The notes: generated by a model from the sequence alone, not told the origin. Counted from the stretch's first letter, positions 18,897 to 28,301 are shown. The stretch: DNA of 64,000 bases from Sedimenticola hydrogenitrophicus (GCF_025175675.1 NZ_JANIOA010000015.1:38350-102349), one strand, 5' to 3'. Made by a program: numbers and translations.

Positions 18897-19444
18897 TGTT
18901 CGGGTTCTTCTTCACTCAACAATGCATCGACCGCATCGCTCAGATTGTCATGGACCGGGATGGTGGGATGGAGCCGGGGGTCGGCCTCGGTTTTCCTGCC
19001 CTTGCCGGTGCGCACCAGTATCGGGCGTGCGCCGACGGCCAGGGCGGACTCAAGATCGCGCAGGCTGTCGCCGATGCAGGGAATCCCTTCCAGGCCGGAA
19101 TAGAAGCGTTCACTGATCTGCAGCAGCAGGCCCGGCCTGGGTTTACGGCACTCACAATTGTCGTCCGGTCCATGGGGGCAGAAAAAGAGCCCATCGATGT
19201 GTCCACCTTCGCAGGCCAGGGCCAGGTGCATCTTGTTATGGATGGCGTTGAGCGCATCGATAGTGAACAGGCCCCGGGCCAGACCGGATTGATTGGTGGC
19301 TATCACCACTCGGTAGCCCGCCTGATTCAGTTTCGCCACGGCCTGAAGACTGCCCGGTATGGGAAGCCATTCATCGGGTGATTTGATGAACGCATCCGAG
19401 TCTTCATTAATGACGCCATCTCGGTCGAGGATTATCAGCTTCAT
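18893..19444 (-). CDS. gmhB: D-glycero-beta-D-manno-heptose-1,7-bisphosphate 7-phosphatase
   Basis: A 183-residue HAD-family phosphatase in the ADP-heptose pathway for the LPS inner core. The nucleophile motif is LDRDGVIN (residues 6-13). TNQSG is motif II, the zinc-loop is seen as CPHGPDDNCECRKP with its Cys/His set, and GDSLRDLESA is the late acidic motif. Length is normal. It lies between glyS and plsC, 70 bp after the glyS stop on the same strand, and shares ATGA-type overlap with plsC. Other heptose genes are not in the window. Confidence 0.95.
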   Translation of the reverse strand: MKLIILDRDGVINEDSDAFIKSPDEWLPIPGSLQAVAKLNQAGYRVVIATNQSGLARGLFTIDALNAIHNKMHLALACEGGHIDGLFFCPHGPDDNCECRKPRPGLLLQISERFYSGLEGIPCIGDSLRDLESALAVGARPILVRTGKGRKTEADPRLHPTIPVHDNLSDAVDALLSEEEPEQ

Positions 19445-19514
19445 TTCATCTATGTTAGCAAGTACTTACTACGTTCATATCGGTTGTTAACAATGCCTGT
19501 AGTTTGAGGTTAGC

Positions 19515-21599
19515 CTATGATTGGAGAATTGATATGTCGGCCACCCCGAGAAACAGCTTGTTGAGGCGGTTGAGCAGCGCCAGGCGGTTGGTGCGGATGG
19601 CGGGATTGTCCGCCATCACCATCACCTGATCAAAAAACTGATCCACCGGCGCCTGCAGGGTAGCCAGACTCTGCAGCACCTGCTCGTAGGCGGCGTCGGC
19701 CATCAGCGGAGCGATCTCATTGCGTTTCTGTTCGATGACCGAATAGAGCGTTTGCTCCTGCGGTGAGTCGAACAGGTCTGGGTCGACCTCTGGCGGAATG
19801 GCCTGCGCACTCTTCTTGAGGATATTGTGGATACGCTTGTTGGCGGCCGCCAGCGCATCTGCCGCGGTGAGCGTGCGGAAGGCCACCACGGCCTGCACCC
19901 GACGATCAAAATCGGCGATCGAGTCGGGCCGGATCGCAGCCACCGCTTCAAACAGATCCACCGCTATCTGCTGGTCGAGATAGATACCCTTCAGGCGCTC
20001 CAGCATAAAGCCGTACACCTCTTCGGCACAGTCCGGTTCAGTGATGGCCGGGCGCAGCTGCTCCACCGCATATTCCAACAACTGCCTGAGATCGAGCGCG
20101 AGTGAGTGCTCACGCATGATGCGCAGTGCGCCCAGCGCGGCGCGGCGCAGGGCAAACGGGTCCTTGTCGCCGGTTGGCTTCATGCCGATACCGAAGATCC
20201 CCACCAGGGTATCCAGGCGCTCCGCCAGGGACACCGCAATACCGGTACGGGTGCGGGGGAGATCGTCACCGGAGAAGCGGGGCATATAGAATTCATCCAG
20301 CGCCTGGGCGATCTCATCGGATTCACCATCCCGCTTCGCCTGGTAGCGTCCCATGATGCCCTGCATCTCGGGGAATTCGTACACCATCTCGGTCATCAGA
20401 TCGCAGCGGCTCAACATGCCGGCCTTTTCCGCCGCGGCGCGGTCCCCGCCGATATGCCCGGCAATGACTCCGGCCAGGGCGGCGACCCGTACACTCTTGT
20501 CGTGCATGGAGCCGAGCTTCTGCTGAAACAGGACGCCCTTGAGGGAGTCGATGCGGCTGTCGAGGGTGCGCTTGCCGTCCTGTTGCCAGAAGAACATGGC
20601 ATCGCTCAGGCGCGGCCGGACCACCCGCTCATTACCCTCCTTGATCAGTTCGGGTTTCGGGCTGTCGATATTGGCAATGGTGATGAAGTGATTCATCAGC
20701 CGTCCCTGCGCGTCAACCAGATGGAAATATTTCTGGTTCTTTTTCATGGTGCTGATGAGCGCCTCGTGGGGAACTTCCAGGAAACGCTCTTCGAAACCGG
20801 CCGAGATCGGTACCGGCCACTCCACCAGGCCGGTCACCTCGTCCAGCAGCGCCTCGTCGATGGGTGCGTGGCCGCCGATGGCGTCGGCGGTCTGGGCAAC
20901 CTGGCGGCGGATCTTCTCCCGACGTTGGGCAAAGTCGGCAATCACCCGGCCCTGCTCCCGGAGTACCTCGGCATATTGCGCCGGGTGTTCGATACGGAGG
21001 GCCTGGGGATGGTGGAAGCGGTGGCCATGGGTCAGATTGCCGGCCTCGGTATCCAGTAGTCGACAGGGAACCACCTGCTCGCCGAGCAGGAACAGCAGCC
21101 ACTGCACCGGGCGTACAAACTGCGCCTCCGACGCCCCCCAGCGCATCCGCTTGGGGATGGGGAGGCGGTTGAGCGCCTCCTCGGCGATGCCGGGGAGCAG
21201 TTCGGCGGTCGGTTTGCCCAGTTCCTGAAAGTTGTACACCAGCCACTCGCCCTTGTCGGTGGTGAGCCGTTCCAGCTGGTCGACACCGGTGTTACAGGAG
21301 CGGGCAAATCCCTGCGCCGCCCGGGTCGGGTTGCCCTCGGCATCAAAGGCGGCCTGCACGGCCGGGCCCCGGCGTTCGGTGGCACGGTCCGGCTGGGCCG
21401 TGGCGCAGGCCTCCACCCACAGGGCGAGCCGTCGGGGTGTGGCATAGGCGTGCACCGGGCCGTGCTGCAGATTGGCCCGCTGCAAGCCTTCCACGAATGC
21501 CCAGGTGAGGGCATCGGAGAGTCTTTTCAGGGCGACCGGAGGCAGCTCTTCGGTGCCGAGTTCAAACAGCAGATCGGCACATTGACTGGCGCCTTCCAT
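19515..21599 (-). CDS. glyS: Glycyl-tRNA synthetase beta subunit
   Basis: About 694 residues, the beta chain of the bacterial alpha2-beta2 glycyl-tRNA synthetase. The N-terminus LLFELGTEELPP is the family signature, and the middle HD-like domain and C-terminal DALR-like anticodon region follow. I chose the ATG at 21599 (MEGASQCADLLFE): it has AAGGA at proper distance and gives the length usual in the family. A GTG at 21662 would overlap the glyQ stop by 8 bp and add 21 residues. It works only with GlyQ, which is encoded directly upstream. Confidence 0.95.
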   Translation of the reverse strand: MEGASQCADLLFELGTEELPPVALKRLSDALTWAFVEGLQRANLQHGPVHAYATPRRLALWVEACATAQPDRATERRGPAVQAAFDAEGNPTRAAQGFARSCNTGVDQLERLTTDKGEWLVYNFQELGKPTAELLPGIAEEALNRLPIPKRMRWGASEAQFVRPVQWLLFLLGEQVVPCRLLDTEAGNLTHGHRFHHPQALRIEHPAQYAEVLREQGRVIADFAQRREKIRRQVAQTADAIGGHAPIDEALLDEVTGLVEWPVPISAGFEERFLEVPHEALISTMKKNQKYFHLVDAQGRLMNHFITIANIDSPKPELIKEGNERVVRPRLSDAMFFWQQDGKRTLDSRIDSLKGVLFQQKLGSMHDKSVRVAALAGVIAGHIGGDRAAAEKAGMLSRCDLMTEMVYEFPEMQGIMGRYQAKRDGESDEIAQALDEFYMPRFSGDDLPRTRTGIAVSLAERLDTLVGIFGIGMKPTGDKDPFALRRAALGALRIMREHSLALDLRQLLEYAVEQLRPAITEPDCAEEVYGFMLERLKGIYLDQQIAVDLFEAVAAIRPDSIADFDRRVQAVVAFRTLTAADALAAANKRIHNILKKSAQAIPPEVDPDLFDSPQEQTLYSVIEQKRNEIAPLMADAAYEQVLQSLATLQAPVDQFFDQVMVMADNPAIRTNRLALLNRLNKLFLGVADISILQS

Positions 21600-21654
21600 G
21601 GCGCGATCCTTGCGGGCGGCCTCCGGCCGTCCAATTTCATTCCCGACGAAATTG

Positions 21655-22587
21655 TCAGCCACGGGCCTGCTCCTTCTGATTCTTAAGCATGGGGAAGCCC
21701 AGTTTTTCCCGGGCGTCGTAATAGGCCTGGGCCACGGCCCGTGCCAGGGTGCGCACGCGCAGGATATAGCGCTGCCGCTCGGTCACCGAGATGGCGTGGC
21801 GGGCGTCCAGCAGATTGAACGCGTGGGAGGCCTTCAGCACCTGCTCATAGGCGGGCAGCGGCAGGCCGAGCCCGATCAGTTTGCTGCTCTCCCGTTCACA
21901 CTGATCGAACGTGCCAAACAGGTAATCCACATCCGCGTGCTCGAAGTTGTAGGCGGACTGCTCCACCTCGTTCTGGTGAAACACGTCGCCGTAGGTGACC
22001 GGGCCCTGGGGCCCGTGGGTCCAGACCAGATCGAACACGCTCTCCACATTCTGCAGGTACATGGCGATGCGCTCCAGGCCATAGGTGATCTCACCGGTGA
22101 CCGGCCGGCAGTCGATTCCCCCCACCTGCTGGAAATAGGTGAACTGGGTCACCTCCATGCCGTTCAGCCACACCTCCCAACCCAGGCCCCAGGCCCCGAG
22201 GGTGGGGGATTCCCAGTTGTCCTCGACAAAGCGGATATCATGCACCCGGGTGTCGAGCCCGAGCATCTCGAGCGAGCCCAGATAGAGCTCCTGGATGTTC
22301 AGCGGGGACGGCTTCAGCGCCACCTGGAACTGATAGTAGTGCTGCAGGCGGTTGGGATTGTCGCCGTAGCGGCCATCGGTGGGGCGGCGCGAGGGCTGCA
22401 CATAGGCGGCATTCCAGGGTTCCGGTCCGATGGAGCGCAGGAAGGTGGCGGTATGGAAGGTGCCGGCGCCCACCTCCATGTCGTAGGGCTGCAGGATCAC
22501 ACAACCCTGTTCCGCCCAGTAGCGCTCAAGGGCAAAAATCAGACCCTGGAAGGTTGATGCGTCAGGGCCATTATTCGAATTCGTCAT
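21655..22587 (-). CDS. glyQ: Glycyl-tRNA synthetase alpha subunit
   Basis: A 310-residue class II catalytic chain. It contains [18 protein letters not shown] near the start, [22 protein letters not shown] (quoted in part as the class II motif region), [11 protein letters not shown], and the C-terminal [17 protein letters not shown] segment that is typical of GlyQ. Length and the glyQ-glyS order are standard. Upstream lies a 206 bp fold-back repeat (22622-22827), so the promoter must be within about 30 bp of the start or read through the repeat. Confidence 0.97.
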   Translation of the reverse strand: MTNSNNGPDASTFQGLIFALERYWAEQGCVILQPYDMEVGAGTFHTATFLRSIGPEPWNAAYVQPSRRPTDGRYGDNPNRLQHYYQFQVALKPSPLNIQELYLGSLEMLGLDTRVHDIRFVEDNWESPTLGAWGLGWEVWLNGMEVTQFTYFQQVGGIDCRPVTGEITYGLERIAMYLQNVESVFDLVWTHGPQGPVTYGDVFHQNEVEQSAYNFEHADVDYLFGTFDQCERESSKLIGLGLPLPAYEQVLKASHAFNLLDARHAISVTERQRYILRVRTLARAVAQAYYDAREKLGFPMLKNQKEQARG

Positions 22588-22621
22588 AGTTCAGGTTAAG
22601 GCTCTATATATAATAAGGAAA

Positions 22622-22827
22622 GTAACTACTCATAGGGTGATTGGCCTGCCTTGCCGGCCTCCCACGATGGCTTGTTTCCTCGAATTCGGCTCCTTTTTCA
22701 GCACCTGCCCAAACTCGCTTCGCTCAGACAAGGGCAGGCTTGAATCTGAAAAAGGAACCGGATTCGAGGCGCCATCAAGATCGGCTAACAAGCCAGGCCA
22801 ATCGCTTGCAGGCCGGGTGAGTAGTAC
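22622..22827. mobile_element. Fold-back MITE copy 1 (GTAACTACTCA family), with 8 bp target duplication
   Basis: It begins GTAACTACTCA and ends TGAGTAGTAC. The two halves form a long imperfect hairpin (for example GATTGGCCTGCCTTG in the left arm against CAAGCCAGGCCAATC in the right). Flanks TAAGGAAA and AAAGGAAA match at seven of eight bases, as expected of an IS66-like 8 bp target duplication. There is no coding capacity. Related copies lie at 30840-31049 and 37219-37532. Confidence 0.75.
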
Positions 22828-22956
22828 AAAGGAAAAAGTAATCAGCGCAGTATATCGTTTTGGCGCTGGATTGTTGAGTCTGAACATTTCTTTGAAGTGA
22901 AGCGACTCAAACGCTTACAATATCAGGCCGAGACACCTCCTGACACTTTTACCATC

Positions 22957-24000
22957 ATGACCAGACAACGCAAGGCCGTAGCCCTCATCTCCGGTGGCCT
23001 GGACTCACTATTGGCCGCCAAGGTGATCCAGCAGCAGGGTATCCATGTGGAAGGAATCAATTTCTTCACCGGGTTCTGTGTGGAAGGCCACACCCATGCC
23101 ATCCGCCAGAAGGACCGGAGCCGGGTGAAACGCAACAACGCCCTGTGGGTCGCCGAGCAGCTGGGGATCAAACTGCATATCGTCGACATCGTCGAGGAGT
23201 ACAAGGATATCGTACTCAACCCGAAGCACGGTTATGGGGCCAATCTCAATCCCTGCCTGGATTGCAAGATCTTCATGGTGAAGAAGGCCCATGAGTGGAT
23301 TGCAGAGAACGGTTTCGATTTCATCATCACCGGCGAAGTGGTCGGTCAGCGCCCCATGTCCCAGCGCAAGGACACCATGCCGGTGGTGGCCCGGGAGTCC
23401 GGTGCCGAGGATCGCCTGGTGCGGCCGCTGTCGGGGCGGAACCTGCCGGCGACCCTGCCGGAACGCGAAGGCTGGATCAGCCGTGACCAGCTGTACGGAT
23501 TCAATGGCCGCAGCCGCAAGCCGCAGATGGCGCTGGCGGAGCAGTTCGGGCTGGAGGACTATGCCCAACCGGCCGGTGGCTGCTGTTTCCTGACCGACGC
23601 CCAGTACGCGGTCAAGCTGGCCGACCTGTGGCAGGCGCGGGGTGAAAAGCAGTACGAGATGGATGACATCATGCTGCTGAAGGTAGGCCGGCACCTGCGG
23701 CTACGGCCCCATTTCAAGGTGATCATCTCCCGTGAAGAGGGGGAGGGGAATTTTCTCCAGGGCTATCGCAAGCAGTATGTGAGCCTGCTCACCACCAGCC
23801 ATGCCGGACCGCTGGCACTGCTGGACGGCACCGTGGACGACGATGATATCGCCCTGGCGGCCCGGCTGGTGGCCCGTTTCAGCCAGGGCAAACAGGCCGA
23901 GCGGGTGGAACTGACCGTGACCGCGCTGGATGGCAGTCAGCAGCAGTTGTCGGTCAAGCCGCTGACCGCCGAAGAGATCCCCCAGGAGTGGTACATATGA
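22957..24000 (+). CDS. PP-loop ATPase with NFACT-R-like tail, probable RNA thiolation enzyme
   Basis: About 347 residues. An N-type ATP pyrophosphatase motif SGGLDS (residues 12-17) activates a substrate carbonyl by adenylation, as in MnmA, ThiI and TtcA. Two cysteine pairs stand out: C100/C103 (NPCLDCK) and C209/C210 (AGGCCFLTD). The C-terminal part (from about 235) resembles the NFACT-R RNA-binding module found fused to such ATPases. It lacks the MnmA C-terminal domains. Its stop overlaps the TusA-like start (ATGA), strongly suggesting a sulfur-transfer pair. Database names call such proteins tRNA thiouridylase-like; the exact RNA target is unknown. An earlier GTG (22897) is possible. Confidence 0.75.
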   Translation: MTRQRKAVALISGGLDSLLAAKVIQQQGIHVEGINFFTGFCVEGHTHAIRQKDRSRVKRNNALWVAEQLGIKLHIVDIVEEYKDIVLNPKHGYGANLNPCLDCKIFMVKKAHEWIAENGFDFIITGEVVGQRPMSQRKDTMPVVARESGAEDRLVRPLSGRNLPATLPEREGWISRDQLYGFNGRSRKPQMALAEQFGLEDYAQPAGGCCFLTDAQYAVKLADLWQARGEKQYEMDDIMLLKVGRHLRLRPHFKVIISREEGEGNFLQGYRKQYVSLLTTSHAGPLALLDGTVDDDDIALAARLVARFSQGKQAERVELTVTALDGSQQQLSVKPLTAEEIPQEWYI

Positions 24001-24230
24001 GCCCTGTGATCGTGGACGCGCGCCGGCTGCTTTGTCCGATGCCGGTGATCCGGGTACAGAACCGGGTCAAGGAGCTGCCCCCGGGCACCCGGGTCGAGGC
24101 GATCTGCACCGATCCGGGGGCGCTCAGCGACATCCCCGCCTGGTGCCGCATCAACGGCCACAAACTGATCGAGACCCGGACCGAGGGCAACGAATACATC
24201 ATTGTGGTCGAGGTGGGCGAGGAGAGCTGA
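23997..24230 (+). CDS. TusA-family sulfurtransferase
   Basis: A 77-residue two-layer alpha/beta protein of the TusA/SirA/YeeD family. The persulfide-carrying motif LLCPMPVIR has the catalytic Cys at residue 13. TusA proteins pass sulfur from a cysteine desulfurase or rhodanese to thiolation enzymes or to sulfur oxidation. ATGA overlap with the upstream PP-loop gene implies coupled translation and a dedicated partnership. The normal tRNA route uses TusA-TusBCD-TusE-MnmA; this gene more likely serves the neighbouring enzyme. It is followed after 5 bp by a cation efflux gene. Confidence 0.9.
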   Translation: MSPVIVDARRLLCPMPVIRVQNRVKELPPGTRVEAICTDPGALSDIPAWCRINGHKLIETRTEGNEYIIVVEVGEES

Positions 24231-24235
24231 GCGGA

Positions 24236-25387
24236 ATGGACCAGATCGCCGAGCAAAAGCGCCTCCGCTACCGGGCCATCCAGCGCATCACCGTCGTGGG
24301 GGTGCTGGTCAACCTGGTGCTGACAGTGAGCAAGACCCTCATCGGCGTGCTGGCCCAGTCCCAGGCCCTGGTGGCCGACGGTATCCACTCGCTGTCAGAT
24401 TTGCTATCGGATGGCCTGGTCTACTTTGCCGCCAAGCAGGCCCACCATGGTCCCGACAAAGCCCACCCCTACGGCCACGGTCGCTTTGAAACAGCCGGCA
24501 CACTGGGGCTGGGTATCCTGCTGGGATTGGTGGCGATCGGCATCACCTGGGATGCGGCGGAACGGCTGTTTGCCCCGGAGGCCCTGCTGCATCCGAAACC
24601 GCTGGCCCTGTACGCCGCCCTGTTCTCGATCGTCGCCAATGAGGCGCTCTACCACTACACCGCGCGGGTAGCGCGCCAGATCAAGTCCGACCTGCTGCAG
24701 GCCAACGCCTGGCACCACCGCTCGGACGCCCTTTCCTCGGTGGTGGTGCTGGTCGGCGTCGGTGGCACCATGGCCGGACTGCCCTATCTGGATGCCATCG
24801 CCGCCGTCGGGGTCGGGCTGATGATCGCCAAGATCGGCTGGGATCTGAGCTGGCCGGCGTTCCAGGAGCTGGTCGATGAGGGGCTGGACGAGGAGCGCCT
24901 GGAGCGTATCCGCGAGATTATTCATCAGATCGGCGGGGTCATGGATATCCACATGCTGCGGACCCGCCGCATCGGTGGCGAGGCGAGTGTGGATGTGCAT
25001 ATCCTGGTGGAGCCCTGGCTGAGTGTTTCCGAGGGGCACATGATCGGCCAGACGGTGATCGACCGGCTGCTGGAAGAGATCAGCGAGGTGATGGACGTCA
25101 CCGTACATATCGATCCGGAGGACGATGAGAAGGGGGTACCCTGCGAGGGCCTGCCCCTCCGGTCAATGGCGGAAAAGCTGCTGGCGCAGCAGTGGCGGGT
25201 CATCCCCGGCGCGGAGAAGCGGCGCCGGGTTGTGCTCCATTATCTGGCAGGCAAGATCAATGTGGATGTCTACTTCTCGCTGCAGGACCTGGCTGGAGAG
25301 GATGCGCGGCAGGCATTTAAGCAGGCACTCCAGGATAAGGCGGCGGAAATGCCGGAGTTTGGTGTGATCAGGGTCTACTACGGCTAA
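24236..25387 (+). CDS. Cation diffusion facilitator (CDF) family transporter
   Basis: A 383-residue inner-membrane metal/proton antiporter. Six hydrophobic helices occupy residues 15-200, with the CDF metal site visible as DGIHSLSDLLSD (helix 2) and HHRSDALSS (helix 5), plus the cytoplasmic HPYGHGRFE loop. A cytoplasmic ferredoxin-like domain follows, and about 80 extra C-terminal residues extend beyond usual CDF length. Likely substrates are Fe, Zn or Mn; HxxxD and DxxxD side chains suit divalent cations generally. The start ATG is 5 bp after the TusA-like gene, so it ends that operon. A link between metal and thiolation is not established. Confidence 0.88.
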   Translation: MDQIAEQKRLRYRAIQRITVVGVLVNLVLTVSKTLIGVLAQSQALVADGIHSLSDLLSDGLVYFAAKQAHHGPDKAHPYGHGRFETAGTLGLGILLGLVAIGITWDAAERLFAPEALLHPKPLALYAALFSIVANEALYHYTARVARQIKSDLLQANAWHHRSDALSSVVVLVGVGGTMAGLPYLDAIAAVGVGLMIAKIGWDLSWPAFQELVDEGLDEERLERIREIIHQIGGVMDIHMLRTRRIGGEASVDVHILVEPWLSVSEGHMIGQTVIDRLLEEISEVMDVTVHIDPEDDEKGVPCEGLPLRSMAEKLLAQQWRVIPGAEKRRRVVLHYLAGKINVDVYFSLQDLAGEDARQAFKQALQDKAAEMPEFGVIRVYYG

Positions 25388-25388
25388 T

Positions 25389-25405
25389 TGCACTATCGTG
25401 GTGCA
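25389..25405. promoter_or_regulatory. NtrC binding site 1 upstream of glnA
   Basis: TGCACTATCGTGGTGCA, a 17 bp dyad that differs in one half-site base from the enterobacterial NtrC consensus TGCACCA-N3-TGGTGCA. It lies about 230 bp upstream of the predicted sigma-54 start site. Confidence 0.8.
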
Positions 25406-25409
25406 TCTT

Positions 25410-25426
25410 TGCTTTATTTTGGTGCG
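25410..25426. promoter_or_regulatory. NtrC binding site 2 upstream of glnA (weaker)
   Basis: TGCTTTATTTTGGTGCG: a good right half-site (TGGTGC) and a poor left half. Its centre is 21 bp from site 1, two helical turns, so NtrC dimers would sit on the same DNA face. Confidence 0.6.
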
Positions 25427-25600
25427 CTGTGTTGCCGGGTCAATACCGGAGCCGCTGCTTCTGCGACCCGGACCCCGGGCCATCGGCCACTGGCAAGGGA
25501 CGCTAATCCCCTGTAATTATTTCCGTTTCCCGCCTCCGGTGGAATCGTAGTAAAATCGTCCGTCCGGTCGGGGATGGGGAGTCAAACGATGTCCTGACCG

Positions 25601-25616
25601 TGGCACAGTACTTGCT
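25601..25616 (+). promoter_or_regulatory. Sigma-54 promoter of glnA
   Basis: TGGCACAGTACTTGCT matches the -24/-12 consensus TGGCAC-N5-TTGCW at all key positions, with GG and GC ten bases apart. Predicted transcription start near 25626, about 105 bp before the glnA start codon. Confidence 0.9.
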
Positions 25617-25731
25617 AAAACCCAGGACATGCTTTGGATGCCCCGGGCAGGGGCATCCCAAAACGCAAGAATTTTTCATTTATGGCCACAGTGTGGTCCA
25701 CATAATTTCAAAACTAACTCTGGAGAACCTC

Positions 25732-27138
25732 ATGGCCTCAAAAGTCCTGAAGATGATCAAAGACAATGAAGTGAAGTTTGTCGATTTCCGCTTCACCGAT
25801 ACCCGCGGCAAGGAGCAGCACGTCTCCGTGCCCGCCCACGTCATCGACGAGGATCTCTTCACCGACGGCAAGATGTTCGACGGTTCCTCCATTGCCGGCT
25901 GGAAGGGCATCAACGAATCCGACATGGTGCTGATGCCGGATGAAGAGACCGCGGTCCTCGACCTGTTTGCCGACGAAGTGACCCTGAACATCACCTGCGA
26001 CATCCTCGAGCCCTCCACTATGGAAGGTTACGAGCGTGATCCCCGTTCCGTCGCCCGGCGCGCCGAGGCCTACCTGGCCTCCACCGGCATAGCCGACGCT
26101 GCCTACTTCGGACCGGAGCCCGAGTTCTTCGTCCTGGACGACGTCCGCTGGGGAGCGGAGATGAGCGGCGCCTTCTACAAGATCGACTCGGAAGAGGCCG
26201 GCTGGAACTCCGAGCGGGTCTATCAGGATGGCAATATCGGCCACCGTCCCGGCACCAAGGGCGGCTACTTCCCGGTACCCCCGGTCGACTCCCTGAACGA
26301 CATCCGTGCCGCCATGTGTCTGGCCATGGAAGAGATGGGTGTGCCGGTCGAGGTGCATCACCACGAAGTGGCCACCGCCGGCCAGTGTGAGATCGGTACC
26401 CAGTTCAGCACCCTGGTGAAGCGTGCCGACTGGGTACAGGTGCAGAAATACGTCACCTGGAACGTGGCCCATGCCTATGGCAAGACCGCCACCTTCATGC
26501 CGAAACCGCTGGTGGGTGATAATGGATCCGGTATGCACGTGCACCAGTCCCTGGCCAAAGATGGCGAGAACATCTTTGCCGGCAATCTGTACGGCGGCCT
26601 GTCCGAGACCGCGCTGTTCTACATCGGCGGCATCATCAAGCATGCCCGGGCCCTGAACGCCTTCACCAACCCCTCCACCAACTCCTACAAGCGTCTGGTC
26701 CCCGGTTTCGAGGCCCCCGTGATGCTGGCCTACTCGGCCCGCAACCGCTCCGCCTCCATCCGTATCCCGTTCGTCTCCAGCCCGAAGGGCCGGCGCATCG
26801 AGGTGCGTTTCCCGGATCCCACCGCCAACCCTTACCTGGCCTTCGCCGCCATGCTGATGGCCGGCCTGGACGGTATCCAGAACAAGATCCACCCGGGTGA
26901 GGCGATGGACAAGGATCTGTACGATCTGCCGGCCGAAGAGGCGGCGTCCATCCCGACCGTCTGTCACAGCCTGGATCAGGCGCTCGAGGCCCTGGATGCG
27001 GATCGTGAGTTCCTCACCGCCGGCGGCGTGTTCACCGATGACCTGATCGATGGCTTCATCGCCCTGAAGATGGATGACGTGACCCGTCTGCGCATGACCA
27101 CCCACCCGGTGGAGTTCGACATGTACTACAGCCTGTAA
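25732..27138 (+). CDS. glnA: Glutamine synthetase, type I
   Basis: 468 residues, the exact family length for GSI-beta. It condenses ammonia and glutamate with ATP in a dodecamer. It starts [16 protein letters not shown] and contains the substrate motifs [23 protein letters not shown] and the adenylylation-loop tyrosine in [12 protein letters not shown] near residue 397. The ATG at 25732 has GGAG upstream. A start 44 codons earlier would overlap the sigma-54 promoter and can be dismissed. Expression is probably controlled by NtrC, encoded 3 kb downstream. A rho-independent terminator follows. Confidence 0.98.
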   Translation: MASKVLKMIKDNEVKFVDFRFTDTRGKEQHVSVPAHVIDEDLFTDGKMFDGSSIAGWKGINESDMVLMPDEETAVLDLFADEVTLNITCDILEPSTMEGYERDPRSVARRAEAYLASTGIADAAYFGPEPEFFVLDDVRWGAEMSGAFYKIDSEEAGWNSERVYQDGNIGHRPGTKGGYFPVPPVDSLNDIRAAMCLAMEEMGVPVEVHHHEVATAGQCEIGTQFSTLVKRADWVQVQKYVTWNVAHAYGKTATFMPKPLVGDNGSGMHVHQSLAKDGENIFAGNLYGGLSETALFYIGGIIKHARALNAFTNPSTNSYKRLVPGFEAPVMLAYSARNRSASIRIPFVSSPKGRRIEVRFPDPTANPYLAFAAMLMAGLDGIQNKIHPGEAMDKDLYDLPAEEAASIPTVCHSLDQALEALDADREFLTAGGVFTDDLIDGFIALKMDDVTRLRMTTHPVEFDMYYSL

Positions 27139-27173
27139 ACCGCACCGGTTACAGGAAGCGGTAAGCCGTGGCA

Positions 27174-27201
27174 AGCGCCCCCGATCCGGGGGCGCTTTTT
27201 T
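27174..27201 (+). terminator. Rho-independent terminator of glnA
   Basis: AGCGCCCCC, loop GATC, GGGGGCGCT, then six T residues; begins 35 bp after the glnA stop. Confidence 0.92.
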
Positions 27202-27421
27202 GTCAGGGTTGGGCTTGTGCCGCGATGCTGGTAGGTCAGGGCGAGCCCGCGAACCCCAACAAAACCCCTCCCCGCCACGAAGTTGGCTACGTTACTCACC
27301 CCAACGGACTATCACTGAATAAACGAGAGAGTAATCCGGCGGTGCGACACACATCGCCTTTTTACTACGCCTGGTCCCAAGAGCGGTTGAGGCGGCCGCG
27401 GCAGTGAGCTATTCTCATCCC
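27202..27421. other. Intergenic stretch before the DUF4124 gene
   Basis: Contains a partial repeat-like run starting GTAGGTCAGGGCGAGC and ending near ACTCACCCCAAC (about 27230-27305), similar in style to the GTAGG palindromes elsewhere. No gene or clear promoter is visible. Confidence 0.4.
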
Positions 27422-28138
27422 ATGAGAAGTCTCTTCTTCATCTGTTTGATGTCAATCGCACTCTGCAGCCAGGCGGCGATCTATAAATGGGTCGACAGCA
27501 GAGGCGAGGTACACTATTCGGATACCCCGACCCGGGACGCCGAAGAGGTCCGGCTCTCCGACCCCACCATCTATACCCCCACCGGGAGCACCACCCTAAA
27601 CGGCGGCGATCCGGCCACGGCAAGGCCGCCGGAGGGCGTTAACTACAGCAGCTTCGTGATTATCTCGCCAAGCAACAATGAAGTGGTCCAGGCGAATGGC
27701 GGACGGGTGATTATCCAATTCCAGTCACAGCCGGGACTGCAGGCGGGCCACTATATTCAGCCGGTACTGGATGGGCGTATTCTCGATCAGCGGGTCACCG
27801 GGACGACCCTGCAGCTGAGCAACATCGCGCGCGGCGGGCATATGCTGCATGCCAGTATCCATGACGCGGCCGGCCGCCTCCTGGCGCGCTCCAATATCGT
27901 GCAGTTTTATGTCCGTCAGACGACAGTGATCGAAGACGGCAAGCCCCCGGAACCGCCGGAATCCGGCAGCGGTCAGAGCGGTGGCGATGCGCCCCAGTTC
28001 CAGCCGGGCGGTGCCCCGGATTATTCCGGCCAGGCGCCTGCCGCACCGGGCTCCGATGCCGATGCCTACCGGCCCAACAGCCCGCCCGTACCCTCCACTC
28101 CCGGGCAGTCCAACCCCGCCTTCACGCCCAATTTCTAG
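27422..28138 (+). CDS. DUF4124 domain-containing secreted protein
   Basis: About 238 residues. A signal peptide (RSLFFICLMSIALCSQA, cleavage before AIYKW) leads into a DUF4124 domain, recognised by YKWVDSRGEVHYSDTP (residues about 20-36). A beta-rich middle (about 75-170) and a low-complexity tail rich in Pro, Gly, Ser and Gln follow. Family members are periplasmic proteins of unknown function, often coded next to glnA or ntrBC in gammaproteobacteria. I chose the ATG at 27422; a GTG at 27404 adds six residues before the signal peptide. Function unknown. Confidence 0.8.
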   Translation: MRSLFFICLMSIALCSQAAIYKWVDSRGEVHYSDTPTRDAEEVRLSDPTIYTPTGSTTLNGGDPATARPPEGVNYSSFVIISPSNNEVVQANGGRVIIQFQSQPGLQAGHYIQPVLDGRILDQRVTGTTLQLSNIARGGHMLHASIHDAAGRLLARSNIVQFYVRQTTVIEDGKPPEPPESGSGQSGGDAPQFQPGGAPDYSGQAPAAPGSDADAYRPNSPPVPSTPGQSNPAFTPNF

Positions 28139-28184
28139 TCGCGCGCGACCGCTTGCGGGCATGGCAATGATGCACGCCGTATTG

Positions 28185-28229
28185 CTTCGCCCCGCCTATG
28201 CACTAAAATAGTGCATAGGCGGGGCGAAG
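28185..28229. repeat. Perfect 21 bp inverted repeat, AAA loop
   Basis: Arm CTTCGCCCCGCCTATGCACT plus one A, loop AAA, then the exact complement. It sits between the DUF4124 gene and ntrB on the plus strand. No T-run follows, so it is probably a REP-like unit or strong RNA hairpin separating the two genes rather than a standard terminator. Confidence 0.75.
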
Positions 28230-28301
28230 AGGCACCCCTCCGCTACGCAAAACATCCCGCTACTCCTCACTTCAGGGCGAAAATCGCACCAATCCTGATC
28301 T

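Noticed and set aside
22630..22887. Frames on both strands across MITE copy 1
   Set aside because: They mirror each other because the element is a palindrome; equivalent frames recur at 30786-31022 and 37342-37667.
25600..25731. Upstream extension of glnA
   Set aside because: The added 44 residues are not conserved glutamine synthetase sequence and cover the sigma-54 promoter.
25738..27174. 478-residue frame antisense to glnA
   Set aside because: Shadow of glnA caused by strong GC bias; His- and Gly-rich with no recognisable domain.
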